Positions 46,484 to 61,843 of a stretch of DNA of 64,000 nt are shown here, one piece after another. The DNA comes from Larimichthys crocea (Eukaryota; Chordata; Actinopteri; Sciaenidae), in the NCBI RefSeq assembly GCF_000972845.2, contig NC_040018.1, positions 4,427,022 to 4,491,021 of the forward strand, read 5' to 3'. The translations under genes and the position numbers were made by a program. Each line of letters begins with the position of its first letter. The stretch's first letter is position 1. The notes below the pieces were generated by a model, which was not told where the DNA came from, did no database searches, and worked only from the letters and a program-made list of their open reading frames with translations.

Positions 46484-49400
46484 CTGAAATAAAACAACAC
46501 CCACAGGTCAGAAACAGTCTGACGGGTCAAACTACACGATATATACACGTCTGTTAAGATCGTCACGGTGATGGATTAAGTGATTTTTAGAGTCACGTGA
46601 AGCCAAAAAAAAAAAAAAGATTTCCAGGCATAAAATGACTCAGATCTTCTACAATCAACTTGTGGTCTCACCCTCCTCTGGCTTCAATGGGAACAAAGTG
46701 ATTTAATCATGCAGCTCTTGTAGACTGCCGAATGTCATCAGGCCAAACGGATTCAACTTGATACGAAAACTCTTCATGCTTCACGTGACGGACACAATTT
46801 ATGTCACGATTGAACCACTAAGATTGCAAAAGCTCGTCCTGGAGGTTTGGTTGTTGTTGTTATGGCATTTTCTATCCTTAGGTAACCGGAGGTCACGTGT
46901 GGGCCTTGAGGTCCTCAGTATTAATTGTTTGTCTTTGACTGAGAACAGTTGGTGCCAGTCTATCTCAACACTGTGGTGTCCAGGGTCAGAGAGACCTGTT
47001 GCTGCCTTCATAGACATAATAGATAGTTGCTGTTGACGTTCCAATCTGCGTAAACAGACATCTGTGTCTCCAGACTAGAATATGTTGACAATAACACCTG
47101 CATGGGTAAAGACATTCTCTTTGTGTATTTGTATTTGTGGTGTTATCTTTGGGTTTAAAGTCGATCCACCAGCACGAGTCGGGCAGAATGTGAGACCGAC
47201 TCAGGCACTTCTGATGAACTTTGAGAGTGTCTCTAATTCTCCTTGGCCAAGCATCAATAAATAATACAGCATAAGACGTCAGAGGCTCCTGAACACTTTC
47301 TTCCTTCCTGACCTCACCATTGAGCTTTGACTTCAGCAATTTCTCCACAACAGTTGTGGCCAAGAAACATGTCCGAATACATTTTGCTTCCAGACCAATC
47401 ACTGCTGTGTGATTTCACTTGGAAGGAGCTGGAAAAGCCATCATTGTGTGGGATCAGACGCTCTACGTCTGCCAGATCGGGATATAATCAGGCTGATATC
47501 AGGAAGTCTGAAGGCTGACTAGTTTAAAACGTCCATAAATATGAACTTGATGACTACGTCCATGACCTTATTCTCAAAGAATGACGCTCCAGCTGCTCGT
47601 CTCGGTCACAAAGTCAGCAGCCCTGCATGGAAACACTTGAGACTAACAGGTTCGTCTGGAGCGCGGTGAAGGACGCGGAATCAAGACGGATGCTTTCTAA
47701 CATGGAGGCTTGAACCCTTCCTACCGCCCGTACGCCGTCTCCCTACTAATGGCACCGTCCTGCTCCACTCTGATGTCCTGAGTGTCTGGTACAATGTCGT
47801 TACTCCGTCTCTGTCACTCGATGCGGCAGACTCTTTGCTGGGCGGTGGGTAATTAGATTTAGTCTAGGTGACCTTGATGAAGATGAAGATGTCGCACATT
47901 GTCGTGAAAGGTCGTGTTCTGTTTGTCGTCCTTTCTTCTGTCTTATTTTCATTTTTCATCCATTAAATCGAAATGTTTTGTCTTGTAAAAACCTTTGAAG
48001 CTTAAATTAAGTTTTGAGAAGCTGCACACTGACCTGGCTCCATCCTGTAGGTGACCACGTTCTCCGCTCGGTTCATGATGTCCACGTACGCCTTCAGTGC
48101 TCTGTAGAAGGGCTGGACCTGATGTAAGGGGAGGTCCAGCACGGAGTCTCTGGTGGCGTTGTTGTAGTTTATCCTCACCACACGGCCTTCACCATCCAAG
48201 CTGAGATGAAGGACGAGGTTAATTAAACAATGTTGATAATTGATTGAAGTCATCAAGCAAATGTGAACTATACATTTAAAAACATATTAAGATCACTGAC
48301 GGCAGAATAAGAAGATCTAAAAGCAAACTGAACAGTGTGGTTCAGGATCAGTATCAGACACTTCTCTTTATTAAATGTTTGTCCTCACTCATCTTTCAGA
48401 CAAATCCAGTCACAGGCATACGTGACCCTTTAACAGAGATCTCTTCTGTGCAAATCCATAACTGAAATTAACTTTCCAAATAGCAGCCAGGAGAGAATAT
48501 CGAACATTTACTACTTTGTATAAACGTAAAATTCCAGTGTGAATTGATTTATTTTTTACTGTGAACTAGAAAATGGTTGAAAATGGTATGAAATTTTAGA
48601 AAATGCTGTAAAATGAACCCAAAACAACCAACCAGGAGCATTCATACGACCAGAAAATATTCATACGACCAGAAAATATTCAAACGAGGAGCTCAGACAA
48701 GAGTTTTACAACAACGCCCTGCTGCATGTCCTCCCCTCGCTTTCTGTCCACGCTTTCCTGTCACTCTTCAGCTGCTTCCATCAAAATGTTGAAACACTAA
48801 ATAACAATAATAAACATTTTATTATATGAAAATAATAATAAAAAAACATTCATCAGTTAGGTTGCAGATTATTTTTCTGTTTATCATCTCATCATCTTCT
48901 CCAGTCGTGAATTAAATATCTTTGTATCTTTTTTAGTTCCCTGGTTCCAGTCGTTTTAACCAGAGAGGACTTGGACATGTGATTAATTATCATCTTCACA
49001 GCACCAGAGAGGACTTGGACATGTGATTAATTATCATCTTCACAGCTGATCGCATCAGTTTTTTTTAAAACTAAATATCTAAAAGTATGTGGAGAGATGA
49101 ACATTAGACTCACTCTTTGGGTTTGGAGGCCATGTTTGGACGTAATAACTCTTAACAGCAGATGGCAGTGTCCCATTTCAAATCACACAAACTCTCTCAC
49201 ACACACACAGGAGAGATGAACCTCTGCATCTTATTTTGAGTCATTTCAATTTCTGCTAAATCTCCCTCACACACAGATAGAGTGTGTGTGTGTGTGTATG
49301 CGCGTGCACGCGTGTGTTAATAAAAACAGATCACACGTGATCCGGCAGTCTCCACTTACTCGATGATGCATTTCTTGGACTGCAGCATGAAGTCGCAGTA

Positions 49401-52400
49401 GTCCATCCCCGTGTCGGTGAAGTCGACGTGGAGCGAGGAGAGTATCCGGAAGGCCTCCGGGTCTTCTCTCCGCAGCTGCTCGGCCATGTGGAAGCCGTCC
49501 ACCACCTCGCTCTCCCCTCCTTCCACGGCCTGGTTGATGCAGTGCAGGAACTGCACCTACAGCGCACACACATGCCGCACAAATGCTGCTTTTTTACAAC
49601 TCGAGACAACGTAACAGCCGGATGCCAGCGGCTGAAACAAACTTATAAAAAGCAGCACGTCAGTTCATTAAGTCATAGCATGTCTGTTTGGTGCAGTTTC
49701 CTCCTCTAAACGGACCGTACAAATCAGATTTTACTCACTCCAGGTGCAAAGTGTAAGGCAGGGTAGTCCGTGTGGAGGCTCAGCCTTCCTGAGGTGTAGG
49801 CTACATTGTTAGCCATGTATTTGTCCTGGACCTGCCACGTGTGCCTGAGGACAGAGATAACATTCATTAATACACTCCATGTTAATTATTTCACTTTGGC
49901 TTTAGAGGATAAGCAGGGACAATCTGACTGTGCGCAGAGATGAGATGAACTTTGCAGGGATCCCTGAGGACAAACAGGGCGGCTTCACGGAAACCTCTGA
50001 AGTACAACTTCATTGAGATGCAGCAGGAATCGGGGCACTAATGAGGTGAAGTTATCTTCCATGTTCTGTTTGCATGCCTCGTTTGGATGCCCGACTCGTA
50101 AAACAGTCTAGTTTCTCTGATGGCAGGCCTTCAAGCTTTAGTCTGCAGTTTCTTTTCTTCCAGCCGTATGAGCTCATTCGCTGGCAGTGGAAAAAAGCGT
50201 CACGCTCCAAACCTCTGTTCTGACTGAGTGCACCAGGTAATTCCTCTGGCTTAAAAAAAAAAGAAGCTGGAATGCTTTAAGGTTGTTTTCCTCGTCTCTG
50301 TCCTCAAATAATCAACGCCACGCTAAGTCAAAGTGAGGAGGGGTGGGTGACTAACAGACACTCTCTAAACGTTTCCATGCAACCAAAATCCAATGGAAGC
50401 CACAGATAATTGACCGGTGGACACATTTTAATGTTGCAAAGTGAGACTGAGAACTTCTTTCATCAAAATATCTAGCCATTTTCTTCAGATGGCTGGGATG
50501 TAAATAAAAAGGTCTTTCAGATTTAATTCTTACTAATAACACTCCCCGGGCTGCACTCCAGCTTAAATATGATCAGTGGAAAAAAATCAGCACTTCAAGA
50601 TTTAGAGGGGAGTCCGATTATTAAACAGTGGCTTTGGCTCGGGATGAGTGCAGCGAAATGGATGAACGTCACAGAGTCTTACCCGTAGAAAGTCAGCCTG
50701 AGATAGCCAATCCTCTGAGCGAGCCTGGCGACTTGGCCTTGCTCTACCGGAGCCCCCTTCAGGTACACGATGCCAACGCGACGCAGGGCCAAGAGCCAGG
50801 CCAGCGCGGCTTTGTCATCGTGGAGGACTTCCTGGTAGTCTGCTGTGGGAATGCGCAGCTTGGAGTCCCAATAATATCTCTCTGGAAGAGGAAAGAGAGC
50901 ATGGAAGGAATGTTATTTCATCTGAGTGGAGATTTACATCCACACAGTTGGGTTTCTTTTTACGGCTCTCTGTCTGACAAGAAATAAGCTGCGTCTGCAG
51001 TGTGCCACCATGAAGCTTTTCCACCCGACACTGAGTCTTTGTCCTGTGCTGTAGCTGCTCTGTTTAACAAACAAACCTCGTCCAACAAGAACAGAACCGG
51101 CCCGTATCAAAGCACCTTTATCAGATGTTCTATTCATTCATCTTCCTCCCTCCTGCTCCCTCGTTATCGTCTCTGATATCACTGTGTCAGCTTCTGCTCC
51201 AGTAGGAATCTGCATGTTCCTCCATGTTGCACAGATAAATCCCAACAACTGCTTTACTGGCGGAAATAACGGCCTCCGTTCGGAGTTTACTGACGTGAGC
51301 TTGTGTTCATAAAGATGCTTAATGCTTCCATTAAAGACACCTGTGCAGACATTATCCCGTTGTGTGTTTTAGCTGACGAACACGGAGCAGAAGCATCCAG
51401 GTGTGTGTCTGGGATGAGCTCCAGCACATTGACATTCCTTGATACTTTCCATCAACACACGTCGCTACCTTTAGGACATGTTTTCATTCCAAGAGAATCA
51501 AATAAAACGTGTGGAAAGTATTGTCTGGGCAAAGAAAATGTCACAAGTATGAACACACTTCGTGTCATATAAAATACATTTTTCAGGCTTTTTCAGGCTG
51601 AAACTTGAAGAAGCGTCTGGCAGTGTTGCAGTTTGTCTTGTTACAAAAAGGAAACTATTAATTATGAACTTAATTATCGCTCTCCGTTGGAAGAGCGTCG
51701 CAGCACGCCCCATGCATGCGACGCTTCAAGATGAATAGACGCTGAGAAAAAGACCAAAAAAAAAAAAAAAAAAAAAAACAGCCTGTCTCTGTCGGACAGA
51801 CAGAAGTGGAAAAAATCCTCCCACAGCTCTCCACCCAGCTGGCTCGACTCCTTTTTCCATGCAGCCTCTCTCCAGCGACTTTCACAGAAACAGCTGCTAA
51901 GTACATTTGTGGAGGAGGAGGAGGGCTTAGCTGAGGAGATGGTGTACCTGTCTGATGTTTGTGACTCCTCCTAATGTCTCTTTTCACTACCCACCAACCT
52001 CAAAACAACTTTTTCCGAATGGCTGCATCGCAAACACACTGCGGGGCTATAAAAGACTTTTGGGAGATGGACACACACAAGGCAAGCTCGCTGAACTTTA
52101 TGCATAATTTATTGTCCTCTAAAAGTGTCTGAAACATTAAAAGACAATGAGACTGTTGGCTCTGAAGGCCGTAAAGCTTTTACAACGCGCAGACTCTCAC
52201 GGGTGATGAGGAATTTCAGCGAGAAAGGTGCACAGGAGTTGCAACATCAGTCAGAAACACAGTGATCATCGTGACTCACTGAACCTCCCTCCGGGCTGTT
52301 GTCGCAAGTAATCAGCTTCTGGCCACGCAGTTCAAAGGGTCAGGAACCCCCCGCTTATTAAAACCTGTCAGGAAGGCCGAGGGAAACAAAGGCCGAGAAA

Positions 52401-55400
52401 GAGGAACTCGGGCAAAGGTCAAGCCTGAATGTAACAATGCCTCTTGTGAAACTGGATGTCTTGTACGGGGCACGGTAGTGTTTCAACTCCGCGGTTTAGG
52501 GTCTCACCTGTGACAAAGAGGCTAACAGCGCTGGTCGCACTGTGCATATACATCAGCTGTGCACAGTCCTGGCCGCGGTTCAACCACGATCTCATTGTGA
52601 ACGCTCGCCGCGCTCGCTGTCGAGCCGGTTTGCGCTGAGGTGGCCCGGGTCGGAAAAAAAATCTCTGCCTTCTCATCGGTCTGATGAGATCCAAACATGT
52701 GCTTGTTTTTAACTGGTCTTTTATTTTGGTCTCTCATGTTGGCTGCAGATTGAAAAGAACAAATAATCGCCTTGTCACCGGAGCTCGCTGCAGATACAAA
52801 TCTAGAGCTTCAATGGTGGAAAATACATTTATCTAAGTAGTTGTGCTTATTAAAATGTTTTGAATTACTTGAGTACTTCTGAGTCACCTTATTTTAAAAG
52901 GAAGAACACTTTCAGCTACAGTTACTAGTTTAACTTGTTTACATTAAAATGTTGTGTGTCCAGTGTTCATTACGTATGCAAAGATTGATGATTGATATGA
53001 TTGGCTCCAGCTGACAGGGCGTGGTCACCTCCATCACCGCTTCCTGGAGTCCTGGAGAACAACGATTGGACCAACCAATCCCCAGTCACCAATCTGAAGA
53101 TCTCATTTAATCTAGAAGAGCCCGGCAGTCGTGGCGGCTTGCGTTTATGTGCTTTGAGGTTCTGATCGATGATTCCCTGATTTTTAAACCACATGTACTG
53201 TGTTTGGTGATAAATCCCCAAAAGTTTCAAAGTAAAGAAAGTATTTCATTTACTACCTGGGGACTGCTTTATGTTCCTACCTTTCCCGACACGAGCTGGG
53301 ACGTAACAACAGCGTCAGTATTTGCTTTGTAATCTTAAATCTTGTCAGTTGCTGTAACCTGCGGGTCAGGACCCACAGGGGCACGGCCATATATTTTAAC
53401 CATAGGCTATATACTCGGTCTTTATATATGTTCACAGACCCAGTTACCTCAGTGATATGAGATATGTAATATATGTTGTCATGTTTTTAATAGGTTTCCT
53501 TTCATTGATGCAGAGTCATCTTACATGTGATTTATACATCTTGCTGCTTATATTTTAATGGATAAAGTAATTTAATACATATTAATAAACTAGGAACTTT
53601 TATTTTGACACTTCAGTACATCTGATTGATATTTCTGCACTCTGTGGAGCGGCACTCCGCTCATCTTACCAGTGAGCTCATAGTTTAGCTGTCCTGTTGC
53701 AACTTTGGTGTTTCGGTTCATGCTATGTCACTCTCATAGCACAGGTTTCCAGGAAAACACTTTGTACACTACCTGCTCAGCAGTGAACAGCACGTAGTGA
53801 AGCATTCAGCAGCACAGAGCCAGGTATTTTTCACTGGAGTTGATAGAGACAAAAAGCAGAGCTATGAGAAAGAGAATCAGACTTACACTCACAAGGTGGC
53901 CAGAAAAACAACTCCAAATTATGACTGTGTTGCTCTGTACTGTTTGCTAAGTTTATCAACTCATAAGTTGATGGATTACAATAATTCATTTTGTGTTTAC
54001 AGCTCGTTTCCGCTGCCCCCAAGTGGCCAAACAAAATCAGCAAATGTGCTCATTTGTGTTAAAATCGCTTTTCATGGGAAGGATTTAGCCGGCATGCGCT
54101 CGAAGGACACCACTGACAGCCTGACAAGACAGTATATGTGCATAATCCCCTCTCCTGATTCCCCGTGGTCGTGGTCTGCTACAGTGGCTTTTCCAGATGA
54201 GGAAACCTGAAGCCGTGGCTCCTGTGGCTGTCAGGCAGCTCATGGCAGTTTGGCTCTCCCCTCCACTGTTCTCTGTTGAAGCTCAGAGGGCTGCGTCGCT
54301 CTCCTCTGCAGCTGGGAGTGCCTTCAAAAGCTCTGCTTGAATCGCTGCAGTTATCCGGAGAGTTTTGTTTTGACTTGGTTAAGTTTTATCACAGAGCTCG
54401 GATCAGCTCACTTCAATGGGCCGTCTGTGGAATGCACAGTGGAGGGCTCGGAGCCAGATGGGCATGAACGACCTCTTTAGAAAGTATAAGCGTTAGAAAT
54501 TAGATTCAAGCTGTTGTTCTTAACTAGAAGCACGTTTTACTGAAACAAAACAGAACAAGACTGTGTAATTTCAGCTGCAGTTTGATCCAAGTATCCCATT
54601 TATTTAATTTTAGTCATGTGTCATCAAGAAAGCCAGTGGTGCAACTTCATTTACTCATCTTACAACTCAGAGAGAAATATTGTACTTTTTGCTTCACTAC
54701 CTATATTTGACGGCTGTATGTACTAGTTAGTAACTAGTAGTTACTTTCTAAATTAATGATTTCATATACAAAATGTACAATGATCTTATAAAATATGATG
54801 CATTTGTATGGATTAAACAATCGAACAGCAGCTAAATAAAGACAAATATATAAAGTACCACCTTGATCAACCATAATAATAATAATAATAATAATCCAAT
54901 AATCGTACAGCAGCAAAACACTAAGAGAGCCGTTGTTCTGCATTATTTGCCTCATTAACTAGAAACATAGAGATTCAATGATTCTTTGACTTTGAGGCCA
55001 TGTGTACAGTGTTTGGTTAAAAAAACTGAGGCTTAAATCTCTAAAGTTAAAGTTTCCATTACAGAAACAAGTTGTGTTTTTCTTTTATTGTAAAAAAAAA
55101 AAAAAAGACTTAACTGTAAAGCTCTGACTCACCACTGTGAGCTTTATTCTTTGGTTGGACGGCCTTGTTTAGCAGCCCGCAGGCCCACACACATTGGTAT
55201 ATATTCATATACAAGGAGACTCTTGGGTTTCTCCCATTCTGTCTATGTTCTTATAATTCTCAGAAGTGTGATGATCAGTACTTGTTCAAATTGAGGAATG
55301 TTTATATGTTGTGTGCACCAAATGTTCATACAGAACTTGGAGAGAAGCGTTTGGATACTCAATGGGACCTTTCCTGATTCAATAAAAGGTTAAATAAAAA

Positions 55401-58400
55401 TGTTATGTATGTGCTTTTTAATGTGCATGTGTACAGTGTTGCTACCTCTGCTGAAGCAAAAGCTCTGAATACTTCCTGCACCACTGAATAGAATAGAGAA
55501 GAATCATGCGACCGACTTCCTCATTAATCACAGTAAGTAATAAATCATTAACATTGATCCATCTCTGTTATGTCTAAGTGAATACGACTCTAATTTAAAC
55601 CTGGTTTACGCCCCCAGTTTGGCTTGTAAACAGCTGCACGGACAAAATCTGCTAAATGATTGATGAGAGTTTCTTGGGAAGACGTAGCACCCGTTACATT
55701 ACCATACTGGAAACACAAGCGTTCATTCGTTATTATTAAAATTAGCATGACAACTTGAAGCAATTAAATTATTTGTTTTAAAAAGTAGAGTTTGGCAGAT
55801 TTGGTAAAATGTTAAAAAGTGAAAACAGCCAAAACCTGCAAACATACATTCATAGACTTTGTTTCTTTTGGTAGACAGTGTATTAAAGTAAACGAATAAG
55901 ATGGCAAAGAATAATGATCCGAGACACGAGTCCAGACGTTTGAAACACAAAAAGAAACTGTGTTCCTAATTATATTCCAGCCAACAATTAGCACATTTGT
56001 TTGTTTTCACGGCGTACACAATGCGTGTCTGTATATCAATGGAGCTGCACTCCACCCTCCACTAATTCAACAAACACACCTTTATCTATGAAACATGCCG
56101 GGAAGACAGAGCAGCCAACCTCTGCATTCCCACTTTTGGAGGAGACAGACTGAGCAGTGTTTTCTCACTGGAGAGCTGCAGGCCCTCCACACACACTAAT
56201 CCAAACTCGACTCTTTTCTCCATCAGCAAGTTCGGGTTCCCAAAATTCTCCTGAGCCTTGCAGTAGTTTGTCAAATCATGTCTTTTTTTTTTTGCCAACT
56301 TATGCTCAATGCTTTCAGTATTATTAAAAGTGCCAAGCGGGAGGTCTGGCTTGCCAGAGAAAATGAAAAATCCAATCATTATAATCACCAAGCTTTCTGT
56401 GCAGCCTGGTGTTAAGGTGTTGAATTTTCAAAAGAGATGACAAAGAAAAGGGGATTTAACCCAAATATAGTTGATCCGTGAAGGAATTACAGGAATAGAC
56501 CGTGAAAAACAAACTGCGTGTGGGTAGAAAATAGTGAAATTTGTTAAAAGGGAGCCGAACTTCTCTCAAAAAAGGCGTCCAAAACGTGTCAGATCTGGCT
56601 GACCACCAGTGTTTTCTGACAAATCGAAGTTGCTAAGACACTCAGCAGTCTATGACAGCAACACTCCACGATGATAAAAAACTAATTCAGACAAATTAAA
56701 AACACTCAAGTCATAGTTTACAGTTCAGATTCCTCACATTCCTTTCAGGTTGATAAGACAGCATGTACACGTGTATGTAAGCACGTGTTTGAGGAGTCCG
56801 TTCTGCTGAAGCTGTAAGCGGTATGTGAAGTGATGGTCAGGTTTGGAAAAACACAAGGTTTTCCATGGATGGACCTCCACAGCTATGTTTCCAGGAGCCT
56901 TTCTGTCAACCGACGAGTGATGACACAGAAGACTAAATTCAAACCAGATGGCAAAGGGGGGAAACACTAGCCAGACAGGGAAATGACAAATCAGCTGCTA
57001 CTTGGCTAAGTTATAGAATCAGTCAGTAGACTTAATGGAAGAACGTCCAAACTCAGCTGAATCCGTTTAGGAGTGCGTCAGACCAGTTGGTCACGAAGTT
57101 TACAATAATTGCCCAATCCCAATGGAACGTAATTGACGTACAGTGTAAGTATTCAACATGGGAAATGAGAACACAAACTTACATGGCAATCTACTGCCAA
57201 GATAATCTCTATAAACAAATATCTGCATATGAATGTATGATCGATTGGCGAGGGACAAGGAATTTGGCACTCAAGAGTGGTCTGGTTTCCGTTTGAGTAT
57301 GACCAGTCACATCTGAGCAACTTTTAACAGTCTGTGGGGAAACGAAATGCAATCTTGGAACCCATCAACTATCGTCTGATGCCAATTTAGTTATTTGCGT
57401 TCATATGCAGAAATCTGTTTATAGCTGAAATGTATCGTCATTCTTGTGTATCCATTTCTAATTGGACTGCAGAGAAACTCTTGGCATGGATATCCGTTAT
57501 CTGAATATCTGCTGACTACACTGGACCCCCAGGGACTAAATCGTTCTCGTACAATAGCGATGGGTTTCCAGATTGCTGCCAAAGGAACTGCAGATAAAAC
57601 GTATAGCTCTAAAGCATTATTGATAACGGTATGTGCAGAACAATGCGTTTCAATTTATACACTTTTTTTATAGGCCAATGGAAATGTAAGCAGTAAAGTA
57701 CTACTACTCTGAAATAAAATGCTACGTATGCTAGAACTCACTATGTAAATAAGTTTTAAAAAAATCAGTTTAGACAGTAATAAGAATAATGGTATAAAAA
57801 TGCATCAAAAGATAAAAATCATCTAAGCAAAAGTCTTAAAAGTTTAAAATGGTAGGTGTATAGTCAAGGATTTATGAAGATGGTTGGTGGTGATGGATGC
57901 AGAGTACATCCAACGTTGCATAGCTAATGTAACATGTAATGTTTCATAGCTGAGAGGGCTAGAGGTTTAACTAAAAAGGCTTGCTCTCCACATATTTTTA
58001 GTAAACCTGAACAAAAACATGCAACAGGAACAAAGCCTTTGAAATGGCCGTGGTTTGCTCTGGATCAATTTAATTGATTTAAGATGTTATTTGATCAACA
58101 GGATAAAAGCATTACTCATGCCTGATAAAGATCATCTGCCTGTATTGGTATCTAAATGTTAGTACTACAAATACTTTCAGTCTGGAATAAAGTACACACT
58201 GCTGAGGAATATTTGTCACCTTGTACTTAGGAGATGTGTGGCCTTTGTCAGATGTTTGACAGCTTCACAGATACTTTCATAATGCTGAAAAAAGGCTGAT
58301 TAAGACCAGACAGCTGAAGCAAAGATGTGATGAAGTGCCAAGGACTTGTTGACAGCTTATGGTTAAAGATTTTTACACATTTTTGGCTAAGACTAGTAAC

Positions 58401-61400
58401 TAGGGATGTTTTTTTTTTCTTTGGCAGGCCAAACATAGAGGATCCTTTATAACAGATACAGCTGTTATGGTGAAGACACACCTAATCATTTTCTATGGAG
58501 AGCAGGAGCTCCGGCCATGCGGAGCATGATGGATACGCCATGTCGACTTGACTGTTTCACTTCTCTAAATGTGCATAAACACGACTCATCTTCAATTTCA
58601 TGTAAATGAAGTCTGTCCAGCGTAACAGGCACACAAAAAAAAACTTAGAACAAACCATCAAACTCAGTGGCGCTGATCAAATATGAAACTGTTTGCATGT
58701 TTTCATAAACATATCTTCTTGTATTGTTTAGCTGTTACATATGAAAGCACCACCCAGGTCGCAGTTACGTCAACCTATCATCCGGAGCATTCAGAGATGC
58801 TTCCAGATGTGATCTCGCCGGATACTAAGTGGATCTCATCGCACCTTTAGTGTCGTCATTGTTTTCTGTCAACCACTCCTGAGAAATGTTGCTTCAATAA
58901 CTTTCACAGCATTTTTCCAGCATACTTCCTTCGATGTTTCCTAAAGTTTGAAACACTTATGACTGTCTGTAATTTATGGAATATAACCACATGCTGTGAC
59001 CTTTAGTTTAGAAACGTCTGTACAGTGTTCGACTTTCTAATGTGTTATTGTACAATACATTGAACTAAACTATACTGTAAGGTATCATATTGATCTCTTT
59101 TCACTTGGGGCTTCATCAACAGCAGCTGTACTGATCAGTACAAGTGTTGAAGCACCAAACATAAGGACAGAGTTAATTAAAAAGCCCAAATGTAACTAAA
59201 TAAAACAGAATAGGGATAAAATAATCAAATCAAGTTTGATAAACTTACAGCGTGTCGACTCTGCTTTTGTTCTGCTACTAAAACATAAAATTAGCAAATG
59301 AACTGGAGGAACAAGAGAAACAAAGGATTATAGTAAATTGAGGTGAAAGTTTTTCTTTTGTTTCTCAGCTCTGTGTGGTCAAACTACTATTCTACCATCG
59401 CTGCTTGATGTGTAAAACCACATCAGACCTCGAAGTGCAGAGCAGAAAGAAATGTGAAAGGAAGGCTGGCAAGAGACGGCCAAGGCAGCGGTACTTACTT
59501 TTATTAGTATAACTTGATGCAGTTATTCAGAGTGATCAAAGCAAATGACTCAACTTTACGCAACATTATAAAAATGACATGCCATTATGGCTTGTTGAGG
59601 GCAAGCAATTCAAACAGTTTAGTGAATTAGAGAATGGCTGTAAAGGCATCTTGGACAGAAGACAAACTCTCTTTTTACAAGCAGCCGATGTGAGTGGATT
59701 ATTGTGAGAAAAAAGGGGCTGCGAGCTGTGTATTGGCATATTTTTACATTTCTAAAAATCCATTTAACTAATGTCATAGCCATCTTTTAAATACAAGTGA
59801 CATAAAATTAGTCATGATTCCCTCCCCGACTAAATAAACATGACAAGCGAAAAATGGGAGGCCTGAGACGATGACATGGTTCAAATATTAAAAGCATCTG
59901 GCAGGCGTTTTGAGTAAATCAGTGACAGATTTATCAGTGCGAGGAAGCGTCACTGCAGATAAGGTTGTGAGTGACATCAGCTTTTGGTGTTCCCGGCAGC
60001 AGTTCGACATCATCACTCTCCGTTAGGTGACGTGAAAGGTTCAAAGTGCGCGTGGCGGGAAAAAAAAAGGCACGTCTCAACTCCAAAGGTCATGAACACA
60101 TCGATGAATGAACACAAGACAAATATAAAAGGCAATTAAATGACAACAAATAGTAGATGCTACTCAGTGGCCCATGAAGAAGTTTGTCCAAGGAAAGGAA
60201 ACTTTAACTTTACAGTCTGTTAGCATATTAGAGATTCAGTGAGAAAATGTCTTCTCAGTCTCACACACCGGGGTTTGAGTTTCAATTCCTGGTTGCACAT
60301 ACCTACAGGCTCTGGGATTTCTTCGTTCCCAAGGAAGGAAATACTGACAACAGTGAGCTTGTGTTTGGTAAGAACATGCAGATCTTTTCTTGACCCTCAC
60401 TCTAAATCAGTTTTCCATATGGCAGAGACAGAAGGGAGTCTGAATGAGGCTCACAGTTTAACAGACACCAGCCTTTCAGAAGCTGCATCGTGGTTCAGTT
60501 TCTTCTGGGGCAGACAGAAATACATTAAACTACAGATGCTGACAAAACACACGTGCATCCAATATGCTACAGTAGAGATTTGGAAATAAAGACCTAGAAC
60601 AGTTACGATGCACAGAGAGCCATTTAGAAAGGAAAATGCCTAAGATTGATGGAAACTGGGAATTTGCTCACTAATTAACGCTCGGATCATAAAGTTGCCC
60701 TGAACGCTTGCCATCGGAAACTATTCTAAAATGTACGAGAAGCTCAAATTCAACACATTCTGATTGATTGATGTATTTGGGACGGTTTAATAAACATATT
60801 AAAAAAGTGCCCTTGAGTAGTACTAGTCTACTATGTCTCCCCTCCAATAATAGCTCCTGCTGAACTACATACTGCGGTTTGACTTGCACAACTCCATAGA
60901 AACAGTAACAGCAGAAGACAAAAACATTACAGGACACATAAAAGCAGGAGGTATAGTACAGGGTGAATAATATCCCCAGAGCTCCAATTTTCATATTGAC
61001 CTCGCAGTGTCCCGTGTGCACTAAACTTTCACCGTTGAGAACATTTTAACAGGCACACACGGGCCTGTAAAATCTGGGTGCACCGCATGAAAAGGGAAAC
61101 AGAAATTCAAACTGTGGACTACGCTACAGTGACGAAGACGTAAAAGAGTGACTATTCATGATCCATCTTTTGGTCCAACTTGGTCCTTTACACTATTTTT
61201 TGGCATTAGGGAATTTCAGGCTGGTGTTCATGAAGAAATAATTAAACCCAGAGAAACCCAAGTGTGTGTGTGTGTGTGTGTGTACACGTCGTCTTGTGTT
61301 TTGGTGTATGAGTTAAGCAGTGTCTTCCAGGAGCGCTCCTGGCTGAAAAGAATCCACACTACAAAATGACTATCTGTGTGTAAATTGCTATGAGGGGGGA

Positions 61401-61812
61401 TCTGTTTACACTTCAACATGAATGGAGGAGTTCTCCAACACACACACACACACATAACCTTAATCAGTCTGGAACAGAATAGGAGCCACTCAGCCCTGTG
61501 GGTCCTTCAGGACCACGTGTGTGTACACAAACCGACTGCAGTCCATCCCCCGCTCCACTGAAATGCAGCTACCTTGTTCCACAGCTAAACTTTCTCCTCC
61601 GCTGTCTGGCAGACTGTAAAGTGTATTGAGCCATTGTAAATGTACTGTAAAATGATTTCTCTTTCCAGTCTTTAGAAAAACCTTCCTTCCTTAACAACCC
61701 TGTTATGTTACCGAGGAAAAAAAAAATGTGCGGAAAGAAGAGTTTAAATCAGGGGCATCTTTTTCCCCCCCTAAGGAAAGGTTAGCGGAGAAAGTCCGCC
61801 AATTTATAACAG

Positions 61813-61843
<31 letters not shown>

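Larger units (their letters stand above)
48201..49359 (-). other. BBOX1: BBOX1 intron with two tandem duplications
   Basis: Non-coding; contains a 19-bp unit repeated about twice (about 48640-48680) and a 44-bp unit repeated twice (48961-49046), plus a GT run near 49281-49300. Confidence 0.8.

Noticed and set aside
46986..47402. 138-codon minus-strand frame in a BBOX1 intron
   Set aside because: Not recognisable and has no splice context; kept only as part of the unclassified repeat-like stretch.
46850..47830. Possible solo LTR or retroelement segment between BBOX1 exons
   Set aside because: Texture suggests a repeat and there is an AATAAATAAT near 47257, but I could not find paired ends, a target-site duplication or a coding match, so it is not called.
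53797..54210. 137-codon plus-strand frame in the BBOX1 intron
   Set aside because: No family resemblance and no flanking splice or regulatory support.
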